Shown piece by piece: positions 1 through 12,480 of a stretch of DNA of 64,000 nucleotides. Position 1 is the first letter of the stretch. Each line of letters opens with the position of its first letter. The position numbers were made by a program, and so were the translations under genes. Origin of the DNA: Polytrichum commune. Its lineage: Eukaryota; Streptophyta; Polytrichopsida; Polytrichales; Polytrichaceae. The notes beneath the pieces are model-generated. The model ran no database searches. It worked only from the letters and a program-made list of their open reading frames with translations, and had not been told where the DNA came from. The stretch lies in assembly GCA_950295325.1 (NCBI GenBank), contig OX485805.1, forward strand, positions 30,429,501-30,493,500, in the 5' to 3' direction.

Positions 1-1430
1 ATGTGAATATAAGCATAATGCAATCAAACCACTAACACCCAATCAAAATATCAATCTTGAAGTGCTTGATTCACTTGCATACATGAATTCATCAACCACA
101 AAATTTAGAATGGGGTGGACTGGAAAGATGAGAATCGACAACAAAAGACATATAACTGACGAACATTGAAGACATAATGTGTCAAGATCCTATTGTTTCC
201 AAGTGCAACCAGTCACATGTCGACATCTTTCGGTTTTTTGTTTTTTGTTTTTTTTTTCTAAATTTTTACCAACATTGTAAGAGACTTATGTATACCTCTT
301 GCGGGACGGGTAATTTCATTTTCAAACCGGTTTTGGGACATGTTTTTTTCTCTTTAACCTTTCCATGGACCGGTTGGTTTAGAAATTACCGGTTTTGGGA
401 CGGGTTGCAATTTTTTTTGCCTTTCAATTCAAGGTTTTTGGATGTGGACGGGCAAAAACTTTGTGAAAATTCAGCCCCGGTGCCTAAAGTCGCGTTCAAA
501 GATGGAACTTATTATACTAGAGGGAGTCGAGACTACTATGGTATTAGTAATTGATTTATGCAAAGAAATAAAACGTTTTTTTGGTATCATCAATTATCTA
601 CTTACATTCCACCGGCATGTCATATAAAGTACCTCAATTAGTACTTGGTTACCAGAGGTCCGGATCCCGGAGGAGCCTGCACATGGATGGATGAAAATCA
701 TCCACATGTATCATGAGATAGGCCCTAGAAGAGAACGGACTCTGGATGGTCGAGACTTTTTCTTGACCGGTCAACCATATGGGTCAAAGTCTTCGGGGTG
801 GGGGTGTTTGTAACTTTTTTATAAAAATTAAATTAAATTAAAAAAAATAAATGTACCATTCGGGTATCTATGATGAGGATTTTGCGTTTTTTTAATTCCA
901 TCAAGGTATGGGTGTTTGAGGACTTTTTGTGTTTTCGATATTATTTGGGTCCATGTACCATCTAAGAACTTACTATATAGGCAAAATTGTTGTAGTATCA
1001 ATATGGTATTGACCCAAATAATAGCTTTTGATAATAGACCTGAGTTATTCCATTTAGGTCTATTCATGTGTCAATCCTCATTTTGAATTGTAATTACTTT
1101 TACATCTCAACTTCAAGTTTGCCACTTGAAATGTCAATATAAGGTTCATGCATTCATAGTCGACCATGTCCATTTGAGAATTTACTAGGGTATTTGTAAT
1201 GTTGAAATGGATTAGATATGTTATTGGTCTATGTATTTTAAGCAAACGGAGTTGACAAAGTTTGCCGCTGCAGAATTTGTAGCAATTTCCATATTCATGA
1301 AACACAAATTTAAAAATTTGCATTCTCCTTAGAACTTGTTTCTCTTCACGACAAAAATAATTCTCCGCTATTACTCCTCCCAAGCAAATGCAAAATCTCT
1401 GTTTTATTGGGTAGAGACGCCTCAACCCCT
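1..1430. other. AT-rich intergenic DNA, no gene recognised
   Basis: No coding potential is recognised. Positions 181-240 hold a short decayed piece of the long-TIR family described at 23851-24750 (phrases such as CCAAGT.CAACC.GT.ACATGT and GACATCTTTCGGTTTT). Positions 302-415 contain two similar GGGACGGGT / ACCGGTTTTGGGAC stretches, a short imperfect direct repeat. ORFs of 60-125 codons are low-complexity and match nothing known to me. Confidence 0.5.
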
Positions 1431-2165
1431 GGAGGATGGACTCTTCATGGAAAACCTAAGTGATGTGGGTGGGTCACTATGAGATTAAACCCCTACATAC
1501 AATAAGCTAATAGGGAAAAACAATTGTATACGTACTAACAATAGCTAGGCTAGAAAATGGACTCATGTATGTGTACTAAGCTTTTCAAATTATGCGATTA
1601 ATGCCACCAATACATATAGAAAATATGAATAGTGGAGTAAATGGACCTTTATTGCATATAAAGCCGCTTGCACTTTCCAATAGAAAACTCCATGAACATT
1701 TAAAAAAAATCCATAGCATGTATTTCAACGATTTCTTCAAACAGACAAAGACAAGAGCACACCAGCTTAGCCACAACATGGAGAGCAAAACTCAAGGGAG
1801 CCCATGAGCAATCCAAGAGCCTTCAGTTTGTGAATGCCTAGAACCCTAATGCAAACTTTAACAAGAACGAACAAGGTAGTCACTGAGGACTATCATCGTA
1901 TGACAATAATGGATGAAAATGTGAATTGCATGAAACTAGCACATCTATTGTTAAATTTTTCTTTGAACCTTAGGGCCCCCTTTTGTACAACTACCTTTAC
2001 TTCAAAATTTTGATAGCCTTCTTAAACGCACATAATAGAGAAAATAATACCTTTCTCTTACGTAAACTATGTACGCTAATATCTCAAATAATACCCTTTC
2101 TTACATTCATGTTAGCTCATACATGGTATGAAGAGTTCAACCAACATGCTTCAACCTTACATGAT
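1431..2165. repeat. Dispersed repeat family G, copy 1
   Basis: This segment can be followed by eye against 20280-20715 in the same orientation. Both begin with GTGGACTCTTCAT or a close variant, continue through TGTATACGTACTAAC, and end with ACCTTAGG(G)CCCC and ACAT..TATGAAGAGT. A third, shorter copy lies at 5440-5620. The copies have diverged with many indels. No terminal repeats and no coding capacity are visible, so the class is undetermined. Confidence 0.6.
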
Positions 2166-2894
2166 GCACAATTGCTAGCCAAATGAGACAATTTGTGATC
2201 TTATCCAAAGGTCCAAAGTGTATGTGGAGTTGGAAGTGCCCATTAGAAATCAAATGTCATGTCTTAGATTACAACGGCTCTCCCAATTATGTTAGCTAGG
2301 TATTACACTTAAAATGTTGTCCTTATGGTCCAATCTTGTTTTAACATTTTTTTGTAACGTTTGCGCTTAAGCACCCATAGTAGATGTTTCAACTCTACTC
2401 ATAGAGTAGTCAACACCCAAAGAAAGAAAAGGTGCATTATGATTTATCTTTTCAACAATTCTTGTAAGAACTTTTAAAATATACTTGTAACATTTCTTAA
2501 AATACTCAAACTCCTCTCATGCATTTAGAACTTATCATCTATATATGAACTCCACCAAACACACTACTTCTTAGAAACTACCATGTTATTCTTGCTTTGT
2601 TGAATCTATAGCCGACGACAATCAAATCACCATCCTCATTTTGTCACTTTGTTAAAAAAAAAAAACAATGACCACTCATTGCAATGATAAAATGCCAACA
2701 TTGATGTGCTTCCCAACCACAAAGAAGATACGAGCAAATTTAGTATATTATCTTCTTTTAGCCATGCCTAAGATTGCAAGGAAGGAAAAATATGAATTTT
2801 GAACATTCAAATGATTGTGTGGATAAAATAATGATTGGAACTTTACAAAATGCATAGGCATTGGGAATTGAGTTTGAGACTTTGCCCATTACAC
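2166..2894. other. Intergenic DNA, nothing firm seen
   Basis: AT-rich with no gene or clear element. The words GTGGAGTTGGAAGTGCCCA near 2225 recur at 33520, so fragments of dispersed family H are probably present. Confidence 0.4.
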
Positions 2895-2897
2895 TAT

Positions 2898-3062
2898 CAT
2901 AACATTAGCAAGTAGTGCGTGTTCGTTCATGTGGGTCTTGAGAATACACCATGAATATTACAACTAGTGCAAATTTAATCTGAATATGCACTAGCTATAA
3001 CATCCCATTGTTATTTTCTCGAGGTTCACATGAACAAACGCACGCTGATTAATAATGTTATG
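2898..3062. mobile_element. Small inverted-repeat element (MITE), 165 bp
   Basis: The left end reads CATAACATTA, then AGTGCGTGTTCGTTCATGTG. The right end, read on the other strand, reads CATAACATTA, then GCGTGCGTTTGTTCATGTG. The arms are about 45 bp, imperfect but clear, and both continue into CTYGAGAA. The element is flanked on both sides by TAT (2895-2897 and 3063-3065), a possible 3-bp target duplication. There is no coding capacity. Superfamily is not decided. Confidence 0.7.
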
Positions 3063-3065
3063 TAT

Positions 3066-5340
3066 GGCACCCCAAGTCCCATAAAATACATTTTTTTCTC
3101 ATTTGTTATTTCATATCTAAGTGGCACATTGCAAAGTGGCCCAACTTGGGACATGGAGTACAAACGCCTTGAATTCGGTTGCTATTGATCAATCAAGGGA
3201 AGCCACATGTGACGGCTATGGTGGGAGCCACCATGGGAGGAATACCAATGAACTAGAGACTAACACAATTTGGAATCCCACTCTCCCAAAAAGTATTAAT
3301 TGACCTATTATTGTAAACAACTATGATGATAGCTACTCGGAATTGAACAAATTGTTTTCCCCAATTATGTATAGCAAATTGCCAATGTTTAAGAAAACCA
3401 AGAGCACCCACATTGAGATAGGATTTTCCTACATAATAAATATGAGGCAAATTTGTGTCTAAGATTAGTTCAACACATGTCATGTCAACGCATGTATTAC
3501 AAACTGTCAAGATTGTAACTTAGTCGGTTTAGCAAGTTCAGTGTGACATGCATCCAACCTCCACGACACCTCTGATGAGATTTTAGCTATGTTTTTAGTT
3601 TTTAATGTGACATTTGTGCACATGTGGTGGATAAGCGGAAGAAGGGGTGGGAAGAAGGTAGACAAGTGAGCGGATAGGTTAGTAGGTCAAGAGGTAGTTC
3701 GTCAAATGTCATTTGTTTGGTTGTCAATTGTCACTTGCTAAAGCAAGCCATACTCTCTTTATAAGATTATAGGCCCACATGTTTTATAGCTTTTGGTGTT
3801 CTTTAATGATAGATAAATAGGAGGTGGAAGGTAGATTGTTGAATGGATGGGTGAGTAGGTTGAGAGGTAGTCCATCAAACATTGTTTGTTCAGTTGTCAT
3901 GTGTCACTTGCTCAAGCAAGCCCTATTTTTTCTTTTTTCTTTTTTCTTTTTAATTTTTATAAAAGCTTGCCCACACGCTTTGCACGTTTTGGTATTGATG
4001 TGCCAACTTCGATCAAAGTGTGAAATGTTATTGGTTCTAGCTCAGACCACAGTTTGTTATGTAACAAACATCATATTGATATGATTTTCAAATGAAGCGT
4101 ATGTTTTTGAAACCTCGTTCCTCTATGACATCTACCCTTATACAATAAAAAGAACAAAAGCTCATCAGTGTAATACACAAATGTGCAAAGTCCATTCACC
4201 ACCTTCTACCCGTTTCCAGTGGGGGCGCCTACCTTTATACAAGTCTTTATTCAAATTCAAAATACCGTAGATTGATGCAAATTCATCTAGAGTGTATCAA
4301 CAATAATGAGGTCCGATCGTGCTCTCGGGAAGTTTGAGTGCTCAAGCCTCGTGGTCATCACTACCACGAAGTGTCTTTGTTCTCGAGTGTTCATCACTAT
4401 CCCTATCATATTCATGCATGTCTAAGACCCGCACCATGTGATAAAAAGTTTTTGCAAGTGCCTATTTTTCTACCATTTTCTCGATTTTTTGCATATTGTG
4501 TCACCTTCAACATATATTTTTACTAGAAAATAATAAATACAAGGGAATTTTGAAATGACAAATAGGACTAACAAACAATTTTAAGATCGTTCAAATTTAA
4601 CCGTTCCCATGATTGACTAAACATAGGCGTCACTGTAATTGTCATTCATTGTTTTTTTTGGGGTGTTTTGGGAAATCGATGGCATTTTTCTTTCTAATGA
4701 GAAAACGTTTTTGGGTTACTATCTTCTAAAATTTGAATGACCACCAAATATCGTATATTTCATGACATGTGAAATTCCATGTCACTTTCTCATCCATTCT
4801 CTAACATGGGCAGCCTTATTTTAAAAGGCATTTTGTGAAAGTGGTGCAAGACCGCCACTCAAGCAATGAAAGGATTTAGAAAGCAATAATCACAACCCTC
4901 GGTTACTACTTAGTGTGAACATGTCTAAGGTACACGGGTGTTATTCGAGTGTTTTCTCTCGATCAGACCCTTATATTTGATTGGTGTGTGGTTCAGTGAG
5001 GATCAAAGAGAAATCATCATAAAAACACATGTTCAAAAGAGATTGGACTTTGTCTTCAAACCTTCTTAACTACCTCACACTCAATAATGAACACAATTGG
5101 GAGACCCTATGTAATTAGTTTGGAAATCAACAAACATGCGACTCTGATAACTATGACCAAATCAAGGGAGGTCCAATGTTCAGTTTGATTTTTGCCGATG
5201 CCTCAATGTAGAGTTGCTAATGCAACACGAAGTTCGTTGTGTAAAAATAATTAGTAGAAGTTGTCAAGAAAACACGAAAAATAGTTCAATAACATCTACA
5301 CACCATACCCTCGTATCATTCAAGAATTAAGATTTTTTGA
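3066..5340. other. Intergenic DNA with a family H fragment
   Basis: No gene is recognised. Positions 4960-5110 resemble 20980-21110 (GTGGTGTGTGGTT, ATGTTCAAAAGAGATTGG), a fragment of dispersed family H. Positions 3650-3760 and 3825-3930 look like an imperfect direct duplication (GAGGTAGTYCRTCAAA, GTCAYTTGCT.AAGCAAGCC). Confidence 0.45.
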
Positions 5341-5354
5341 AAGATATACATGAG

Positions 5355-5420
5355 TTCATTACTTCACACTTGAGCCAAGGGCTGTGACCATGAAATTGTG
5401 AGAGCCCAAAAGAAATATGA
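5355..5420. repeat. Fragment of the GGGCCRCTT element family
   Basis: ACTTCACACTTGAGCCAAGG, then GCTGTGACCATGAAATTGTG and AGAGCCCAAAAGAAA, match the arm of the large palindrome at 51670-51730 almost word for word. This is an isolated piece with no inverted partner seen nearby. Confidence 0.6.
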
Positions 5421-5429
5421 TGTGCATGT

Positions 5430-7034
5430 GTAACTATATGAAATAAAACCATACGACATATGAGAAATTTATGGAGAAAAAAAATGCATATGTACTAATG
5501 GTGGGCTGGATAGTAGACACGTGTATGTAAACTAAGATATCCAATATATTATGGTAAATACATGCATTGCATATACAAAATATAGATTGTGAAACAAATT
5601 GGTATTTTTTAAACAACTAAGATCTAAGTATATTTGGATCACGCATGAATTTTGGACAGTTCCAGTTGCCAATATACATACACTAGATCGCAAAACTACA
5701 CAAATATATGGTGGTTGGTCAACATGGAATACAAACATGTGAAGTTGTGATTGTTGTGTTGTTGCTTGATGTATTTACTATCCCCACAAGTGCACATCCT
5801 TGTTATGTTAGAGAAGTGGTTTTCCCAAGTATACTTAAATGTTAGTTAAATGTACAACCCACTTTCACTTTCCAATGAGAATAATATTGAATTGTGTTTC
5901 ATCATAAGATGTAACCTATAATAATCTAACCCATGGAACGATGTCATTGAAGCTTAGGCAAAAATAATATCTAGATGTACCATCATACGATCAGTAAAGT
6001 CATAAGTGCACTTTGATTCATTTTGACTTTTGATACCAATGTAACCCTATCTTCATATGCAAATGGTGGCCACTATGGTCAAAGGTTTTGTATATTCTAC
6101 CCACGTCTTACCAAATTTTTGGGCACATGTTATAAACCCTTCCAAAATACCAACTCTTGGTAGTCAAAGGATTCGTAGATTTAGACGGTCTGCGAGGGCA
6201 ATAGGGTAATTCATTTAGCAAAACTAAAGGGAGTGGAATTGCCTCCGGCTTGGAAAAAACCTAGAACATAAAAGCAAACGCTAATAAGAATGGATTGAGT
6301 ACTCACTAAACACGATAACCAAAAGCATAAACGAATGGTCTCATTGTTTTGATGACAACTCAATGTGAATGGCTAGAATCATAATTACCACAAAGTAATG
6401 GGAAGTTGTGTTATATGTACTTCAAGTGGTAGATTTTCAAATTCTCTTGTCAAATATGGAGATTTCTTGCGATATTGAGTGAAACCGTTGATTGTTTTTA
6501 TGATCTAGCTTTTGAAATGATACATAAGTTCAAAATCTACATGTGCAAGAGATACATGCTCGACGTTACCTCTTTTGAGGATGATCTATTCCTTTGAAAG
6601 TAAAAGTCCCATGTTTGGGACCTTTCATCATTTAAGGGTTGAGTGCTTGATTATTTTGATAAATATATCTATTGGGATCCAAGTGGGGACTTACCCTTGG
6701 TCAACCCATTTCCAAGAGTACACCCCAACTTCTTGGTGCCATATTTGCCACCATGTAGAGTATGGGACTCACGAATTGAAGCCTAGTAGTGTAAAGCCCA
6801 TAAACGATGGGACTTTGTTGTCCACCATTCACATTTCTTGAACAAAGTGGGACTTAGGAATTAGATCATATTGTAAAATGACCCATACTAAGCTTTCGTT
6901 AAGAAAATAGGTCAATGTTCAAACATGTAAACCTTAATATAATTATCATTTAAGTCTTAACTTCCTAACCATAACAAGAAAAAAACAGGATGCACAATGG
7001 ATTACATTGCATAGTGTTCATTTAGTGTAGAGCT
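5430..7034. other. Intergenic DNA with family G copy 3
   Basis: Positions 5440-5620 are a third, diverged copy of family G (compare 1500-1625: CATATGTACTAA, GTGTATGTAAACTAAG, CATATACAAAATATAGA). From 5740 to 7034 nothing beyond AT-rich non-coding sequence is seen. Confidence 0.45.
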
Positions 7035-7068
7035 GAAAGTTTGAATGGCAATTACCATTCAAACTTTC
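7035..7068. repeat. Perfect short hairpin
   Basis: GAAAGTTTGAATGG and its exact reverse complement CCATTCAAACTTTC enclose a six-base loop CAATTA: a 14-bp perfect stem. The phrase CTTTCTCCATACTA follows twice (near 7065 and 7099). Function is unknown; there is no U-tract typical of a terminator. Confidence 0.75.
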
Positions 7069-7456
7069 TCCATACTATAGAGAGTATTTGAACGCTTTCT
7101 CCATACTACATGCTAACATGTAGGTATGCATTCTAGAGTAGTTGTTAAGATAAAGGGTGCTACAAATATCACTTTAAGCACTAATTATATACACTACTAC
7201 TACTAAACTATAAACGTGTATTTATTGCTTATTAGCAACTAAAAGGGGATTCATGTGCACAAAAGTGTGCCTTCTTTATGTTCCGTATGCAAAAGTTATA
7301 GGGTTCAGAGTTTGTTTGGTAGATTAGGGGAGCACGATGTTAAGGTGGTGAACATTCCGATAATCGTTGTGTACTTATTGTAAATGAGTGTGTAGAGTAG
7401 GTTACGTTTGTTCCACAACAATGAACAAGGAGAACGGACTACTAGTTACAAACTAA

Positions 7457-7780
7457 CTACACTAAATTGGATATTTAGTGTTTCATTATATTTAATGTTG
7501 TTACCACCCTACCTCGCTCAACACTAATTTTCAATTCCTCGACAATTAGTGTTAAACGTAAATGTGTTGCTACCTTCCCTACTACCACCTCCCTTATTAT
7601 ATCCATTTTTTTGTATCCTCACTAACACTAAATTCAAACATATAACTTCCACATATTACCATAGTTGATATTTAGTGTTTGAGTTTACATATAATTCTAC
7701 TAACTTTCATAGGTTTATTGAGATTTAGTGTATGTGTTCGTATTTAGTGTATCAAACACTAAATATCCTATTTAATGTAG
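7457..7780. mobile_element. TTTAGTG-type MITE, intact copy with empty target site
   Basis: The ends are inverted repeats: left CTACACTAAATTGGATATTT, right (other strand) CTACATTAAATAGGATATTT, each followed by AGTGTTT. Within each end ACTAAAT and ATTTAGT are themselves complementary, so each end can fold alone. Length is about 324 bp with no coding capacity. The same element, inverted, lies at about 22411-23190, where it is interrupted by a 507-bp MITE; here the matching position near 7600 is uninterrupted. No convincing target duplication is seen. Confidence 0.75.
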
Positions 7781-9810
7781 TCGAGTCTGAAAAATAACCG
7801 GTCCAAATGCAAGACTTCATGAAAATTACCGACCCATTTAGATGAATTCACAGAATATACCTCAATTGAAGCCAAAAATTTCCGGGACAATGTTCCACAA
7901 AGGCCTTGGTTAGTAGTGCGTATTACAAGGGAGTTAAGTAAGCAAGGATTGAGTGTTTTAATAAATGTCGAGTGTCATTAATAGACGAGATTCTTGAATA
8001 TCTTTTAAGTGAGCATTGATAAGTTCTTAATGCTCCAAAAAGGAAATAAATGCTCTCCAAAAAGATAGGTGAGCGGGATGGATGAATGCGATTCGACTAA
8101 AAGAGGATGTAATGTATCCATGTTGTAGCTAAAAGGTGTGTCACATGATGAAGCAAAGGACACGTGTGCTTAAGCCGGAGGACTATGAAGAGAACCGTTA
8201 AAAAGCAATTATAAGTCACGTTTCTTGTAGGTTGCGAATCATGAAATAGTATGAAACAATTGTCAATTCCAAATCATGTTGGTGGCTTTCGGAGCTCATA
8301 TGCATGTTTTATTCACTACCAAAGTGAAGATTCTCGGTGTAATTTAAATGGTCATTTAGTCATTTAGTGAAGAGTCTTGGTATAATTGAAAGGCCTCCGA
8401 TGGTTATAACAAGGGTCTAGTTATCTAGATTGTGTGTGTATAATGTTTATACACACACACACACCCTTTTTCCTCCTGGTCGTCGATGCTCAATCCTAAA
8501 CCCTAAGATAGATAAACTTTAACTTAGTTAGTTGTGTCATCCAATGTCATTTAGATCCCCCCCCCTTCCCCCCCTAAACCTTGAATGGTTATATTATTTT
8601 GAACATACAATCCAATCTCTTTTGAACACGTGTCTTCTTGGTGTGCTTTGTTGGCTCTGTCTATAGGATAGAGACTATGCATCAACTTCTTCGTTTCAAG
8701 AGCAAATTTCCTAACCACTTTGTGTTCACACTTGGACGTTACTTGTTCTTGTTATTTTTGGTCCACTTTATGTAATGTGGATGTTAACTATAGTTTATAT
8801 ATATATATATAAGTGCTCCCTAAAATGCATTGAAAGAAATCTAGTTAACTACAGTTATTTCGGTAGTTCTTGATTATTTATTTTAAAATTTTTGGGTGAT
8901 AAATGAGTAGCTTCAATCCTTGACCTGTATTTGAGAAGAAGGTGCACAAAATCCAAGAAAGGTTTGGTATAGTGAATAGCCATGAATTGGCATGAGCAAA
9001 GTGGACAACTACAATTATAATCTTTCATAATAAAGGACAGAGCCTCACGGTTCTACCGTTTTCTTGTTACATCCACATCTAACTACGCATCCCTCAAACA
9101 TAGCTTAGTTGTCCGATTAAGTAAAGTAAGCACAAGAGGCCCGCTTAGTGCCTTGCCTTAATTAGGAAACAAGAGGCGTTTTTAATGTTTGAAAAGCGAG
9201 TGGGGCTTTTGGTCACTTGGGTCATTAGGAGGTAAGAGAAGCAAATAAAGTTGGTGCAGAGAGGTTCAATACTTTCCCAAAAGAGGAGTGTTATTGAGAT
9301 GCTCAACATTGAGTATGAAGTGGGTGTGCTCAAGAGGTAGCCTTCATGAGGAGTTGGCGATCTTTAAAAGGGTTGGATGAGTAGGTGGTAACTTACATCA
9401 TCACAATCATCCATGTTTCGGGGCTTCTCAAGTTCCCTTCGTTTGGATGAAAGAGGACATAAAGTATTTGGAAAAAGTATTCGAAATCGATGACGTCTAT
9501 TTAATGAGAATATTCGATAATGTAGATTTCATTACGCCTTGACCCAAGAAGTCAAGTATGTGAATATCATCAACATTCATAGAGGGAAAAGAAAGGAAAA
9601 AAAAACTTGTGTTTAGAAAGAGTGACACATGAGTTAGTGTGGATTGTGACAAAATTATCGTATACAAATGTATCTCTCATCCATCCATCCATCCATTCAT
9701 CCAACATAATTTTTTTTTAAAAAACTCCCATAAGTTTGTGGTTGATCCATCTCAATTGACTTGGAGTAGATTAATTTAGGAGTTTAATATATAATTTCAG
9801 TATCCAATCA
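7781..9810. other. Intergenic DNA, no gene recognised
   Basis: Positions 8430-8464 form a TG/AC palindromic microsatellite (TGTGTGTGTATAA...TTATACACACACACACA). A 26-base phrase around 8605-8635 resembles family H. A CATC-rich run lies at 9680-9705. No protein family is recognised. Confidence 0.45.
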
Positions 9811-10054
9811 ACTAGAACAAATCACACTAAACATCTTATTTAGTTTCAATTACTAGTTGGAATTACGCAATGCTTTAACTATGTATTGTATATCTCAAAT
9901 TAATTGTGTTTTGGTCAACAAAGGTCAAATTGGTTGCTTGGACATCATAGAACAATAACATCTTTACTTGGTACGAAATTGCATTAATACTAAGAAGATA
10001 TAGCGTTGTGTAGCCCCAAGTAGTAGGTGACACTAAAGATGCTATTTAGTGTAG
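9811..10054. mobile_element. Decayed TTTAGTG-type element
   Basis: The right end reads CACTAAAGATGCTATTTAGT followed by GTAG, the family's terminal pattern. A similar CACTAAACATCTTATTTAGT near 9825 may be the left end. Internal sequence is too degraded to align with the copy at 7457-7780. Confidence 0.45.
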
Positions 10055-10440
10055 TAGCCTCTGGGGTTGCACACTATTTATCGTAGAGAGCATCTTGTGT
10101 TGGATGAATGGGAGGCCTGCGATCATCCCCTCCTCGAGACCCGCCCTGTAATTTACGTCGAGGAATATTCATCCACGATGTTCTTTCATCCATCAGGAGA
10201 AGAAGGTCACTCCCGTCCACCTTTCTCTTTCGGCCACGTGGAGCTCTCCAACTCCCCGCATGCGTCCATTCCAGCCGCTGCTCCGTCAAGAAAGCGTCAG
10301 CGTCTGTCAGCGGCTTCAGCCGACATATGCTGGCTTTACTGTCAGCGACACCCCATGATAATAATAACATTAAAAAACATTTTATTTTAATGTTTTCTAA
10401 TTTTATTTTCAACATTGCATTACACTATAAATTTTAATAT
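10055..10440. other. GC-richer island without a recognised gene
   Basis: This stretch is richer in G and C than its surroundings and keeps three overlapping ORFs of 107-113 codons on both strands. None resembles a family I know, and open frames on both strands are expected from composition alone. It could be a decayed exon or promoter remnant. Confidence 0.3.
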
Positions 10441-11092
10441 ATAAATTTTAAAAATATAAATATGTATAATGGTTTTTGTTTGTTTGTTTGTTTGTTTGCT
10501 GGTTGGTTGTTTTTCAAAAATATTTTAAAAATAATAATATGTTCATTTACGACAATTCAATATATTAGGAACCAATTACAATTTAATTGATTGCCACAAA
10601 CCTTGATATGCTTCAAACCCACGTTTGTTTGATGAGCCATCCAATGGATCCTGAACTATTATCCACATGTTGCCAAGCAGGACGTCGTGTACATTTTTCG
10701 TCTATTGTAGTTTTGTTGGTCCTGTAAGCATGTGTGGTCTAGTGTAAAGCACATTTAAACCGTCTCCGGCTTCTTGAACGTTCACCGGATTCTTATATCA
10801 TGTGTCAAGGGATCCCAAGCTCTAGTGGAAAGCGGCCCTTAGTGAAGGTGTTGAGTTTTGGATCACATATTGTCCCAAACGATTGGAATCAATGTTTTCA
10901 CATTCCCAACGGTTGAGTTGACGTAGACACCACAAAGCTTACAATGATTGTTGCATGTTAATGTCCTTATCACATGTTAATTCTTATACTCACTATAGAA
11001 TCGTCGTTGATATATGTCAACTAGGTTTTAGCATGATACTCAAATTCAGGTCTTTGAAGCTACACGGATCATACTTACTAGCGTGGGTTGAA
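10441..11092. other. AT-rich DNA, (TTTG)n, one GGGCC-type element end
   Basis: Positions 10474-10500 are a (TTTG)n microsatellite. AAAGCGGCCCTTA at 10829-10841 is a right-hand end of the GGGCCRCTT family followed by TTA; its left partner was not located. Confidence 0.45.
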
Positions 11093-11265
11093 AGCTAGCA
11101 TGGGCATAATAATTGTGGTTCCCTGCATTTTATGTGTGGGTTGAATATCACGATGGCTCATAGATTTATAGATTATTAGTATTCAAATACAAATGATATA
11201 ATGCCAACATTATTAACATTATTGGTATAATATTGAGATTCTATTGATATTATTTTTCAACCCAC
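11093..11265. mobile_element. TGGGTTGAAA MITE, copy 1
   Basis: The element begins GTGGGTTGAAAGCTAGCATG and ends TTTTTCAACCCAC, with short terminal inverted repeats. It aligns by eye with the inverted copy at 39487-39662 (shared ATAGATTTATAGATTATTA-like core and GCTAGCATGGG / CCCATGCTAAC). Length is about 173 bp, non-coding. Confidence 0.6.
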
Positions 11266-12480
11266 AATAAATCATGTTCATGCAGAAAATTTGGATTCCT
11301 AGTTTTGAACATATCATATTGTCCGCTCAATAACGACATGGGTCAAGAAAAAATTATGCTTTCCCTAGTTATCGTGGTGTGTCAAAAAAGACTACAAATG
11401 AACCCCACCAAGAACTATCTCACATGTTGAGTGAGAACTACCGTAACATGACCAAGCAACTAGACGATGGTCTCTTTTAAAAAAGAAGAAGAGATTGCAA
11501 TTACAAAACTTTGCATTTATAGTCGTTTGTCGATACTCCACTACACATGGACGCATCCAAGGAGCCGAGTAATGTTATGATGCTCAAATACAATAATTTC
11601 CCATTCCAAGATGGATGGTCACTATTTTCACTTTCCAAGAAAGTTCAAAGATCCACCAACTCAAGTAGAGACTCTTTGGAGCAAAGTCCCAATGTTGCCC
11701 TACTAGAACTATATGTTGTGGTTAGATTTGGCCATGCTTAAGGTATGTGGTTGTTATTTAGTTTGTATTTCATGTCCTCCAACTTCTACCAATTAGATTC
11801 ACGCAATAAAAAAATGTGTTGAATATATAGAAGCATCAACAAAATCGGATGTAGAATAGGACCTCCACTCATGTAAGTATGATTATCAGGAGTGCATGTT
11901 TGTTGATTTCTTAAACTGCATATATAGGTTCTCTCAATTGTGTTTACTATTGAGTGTGGAGTAGCTAACAAGATCTGAAGATGTAGTCCAGTCTCGTTTG
12001 AACATGATTTTGTTCTTTGATCCTCACCGAACCACACACCATAGCTTTTGCCTAACATATGATCTCTTGAGACCTAGATGACATAGGCATCTCATTTGGA
12101 ATTTCCAAAAGTTTGGGCATGTAAAAATTACCAAATGATGAGGAGATGGATACTTATCACTTTGCACCCATTTCATGTAGAATATGAAACACACGATACT
12201 GCAAGATGATTAGCAAATCCAAATCGTGCATGTAGCCATTTGCCTTATAGTATTTGGAACTCGCAGTGAGTAGCAAGTCATCCGCTTGCTTGAACTGATT
12301 ATCAATCATAACCGATAAGCTCATGGACGAAATTTGGGAATTGTGGCTGATACATGCATGCATGCATGGATGTAAATGTGTGACAAGTTTTGATAAATCT
12401 TTCTGCACTTAGATGAGCATTTGGGTATGTCCCATAATGGACGACAGTTGATGGATGTCTCACGACTCATCATCCACTCT
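11266..12480. other. Intergenic DNA with family H fragment (- strand)
   Basis: Positions 11900-12060 contain, on the - strand, the family H words seen at 4960-5110 (ACCACACACC, TTTGATCCTCACCGAACC on +, and CCAGTCTCGTTTGAACATG). ATGCATGCATGCATGG at 12353-12368 is a short self-complementary run. No gene is recognised. Confidence 0.45.

Noticed and set aside
10067..10437. Three overlapping ORFs of 107-113 codons
   Set aside because: Open on both strands in a GC-richer island; no recognisable protein.
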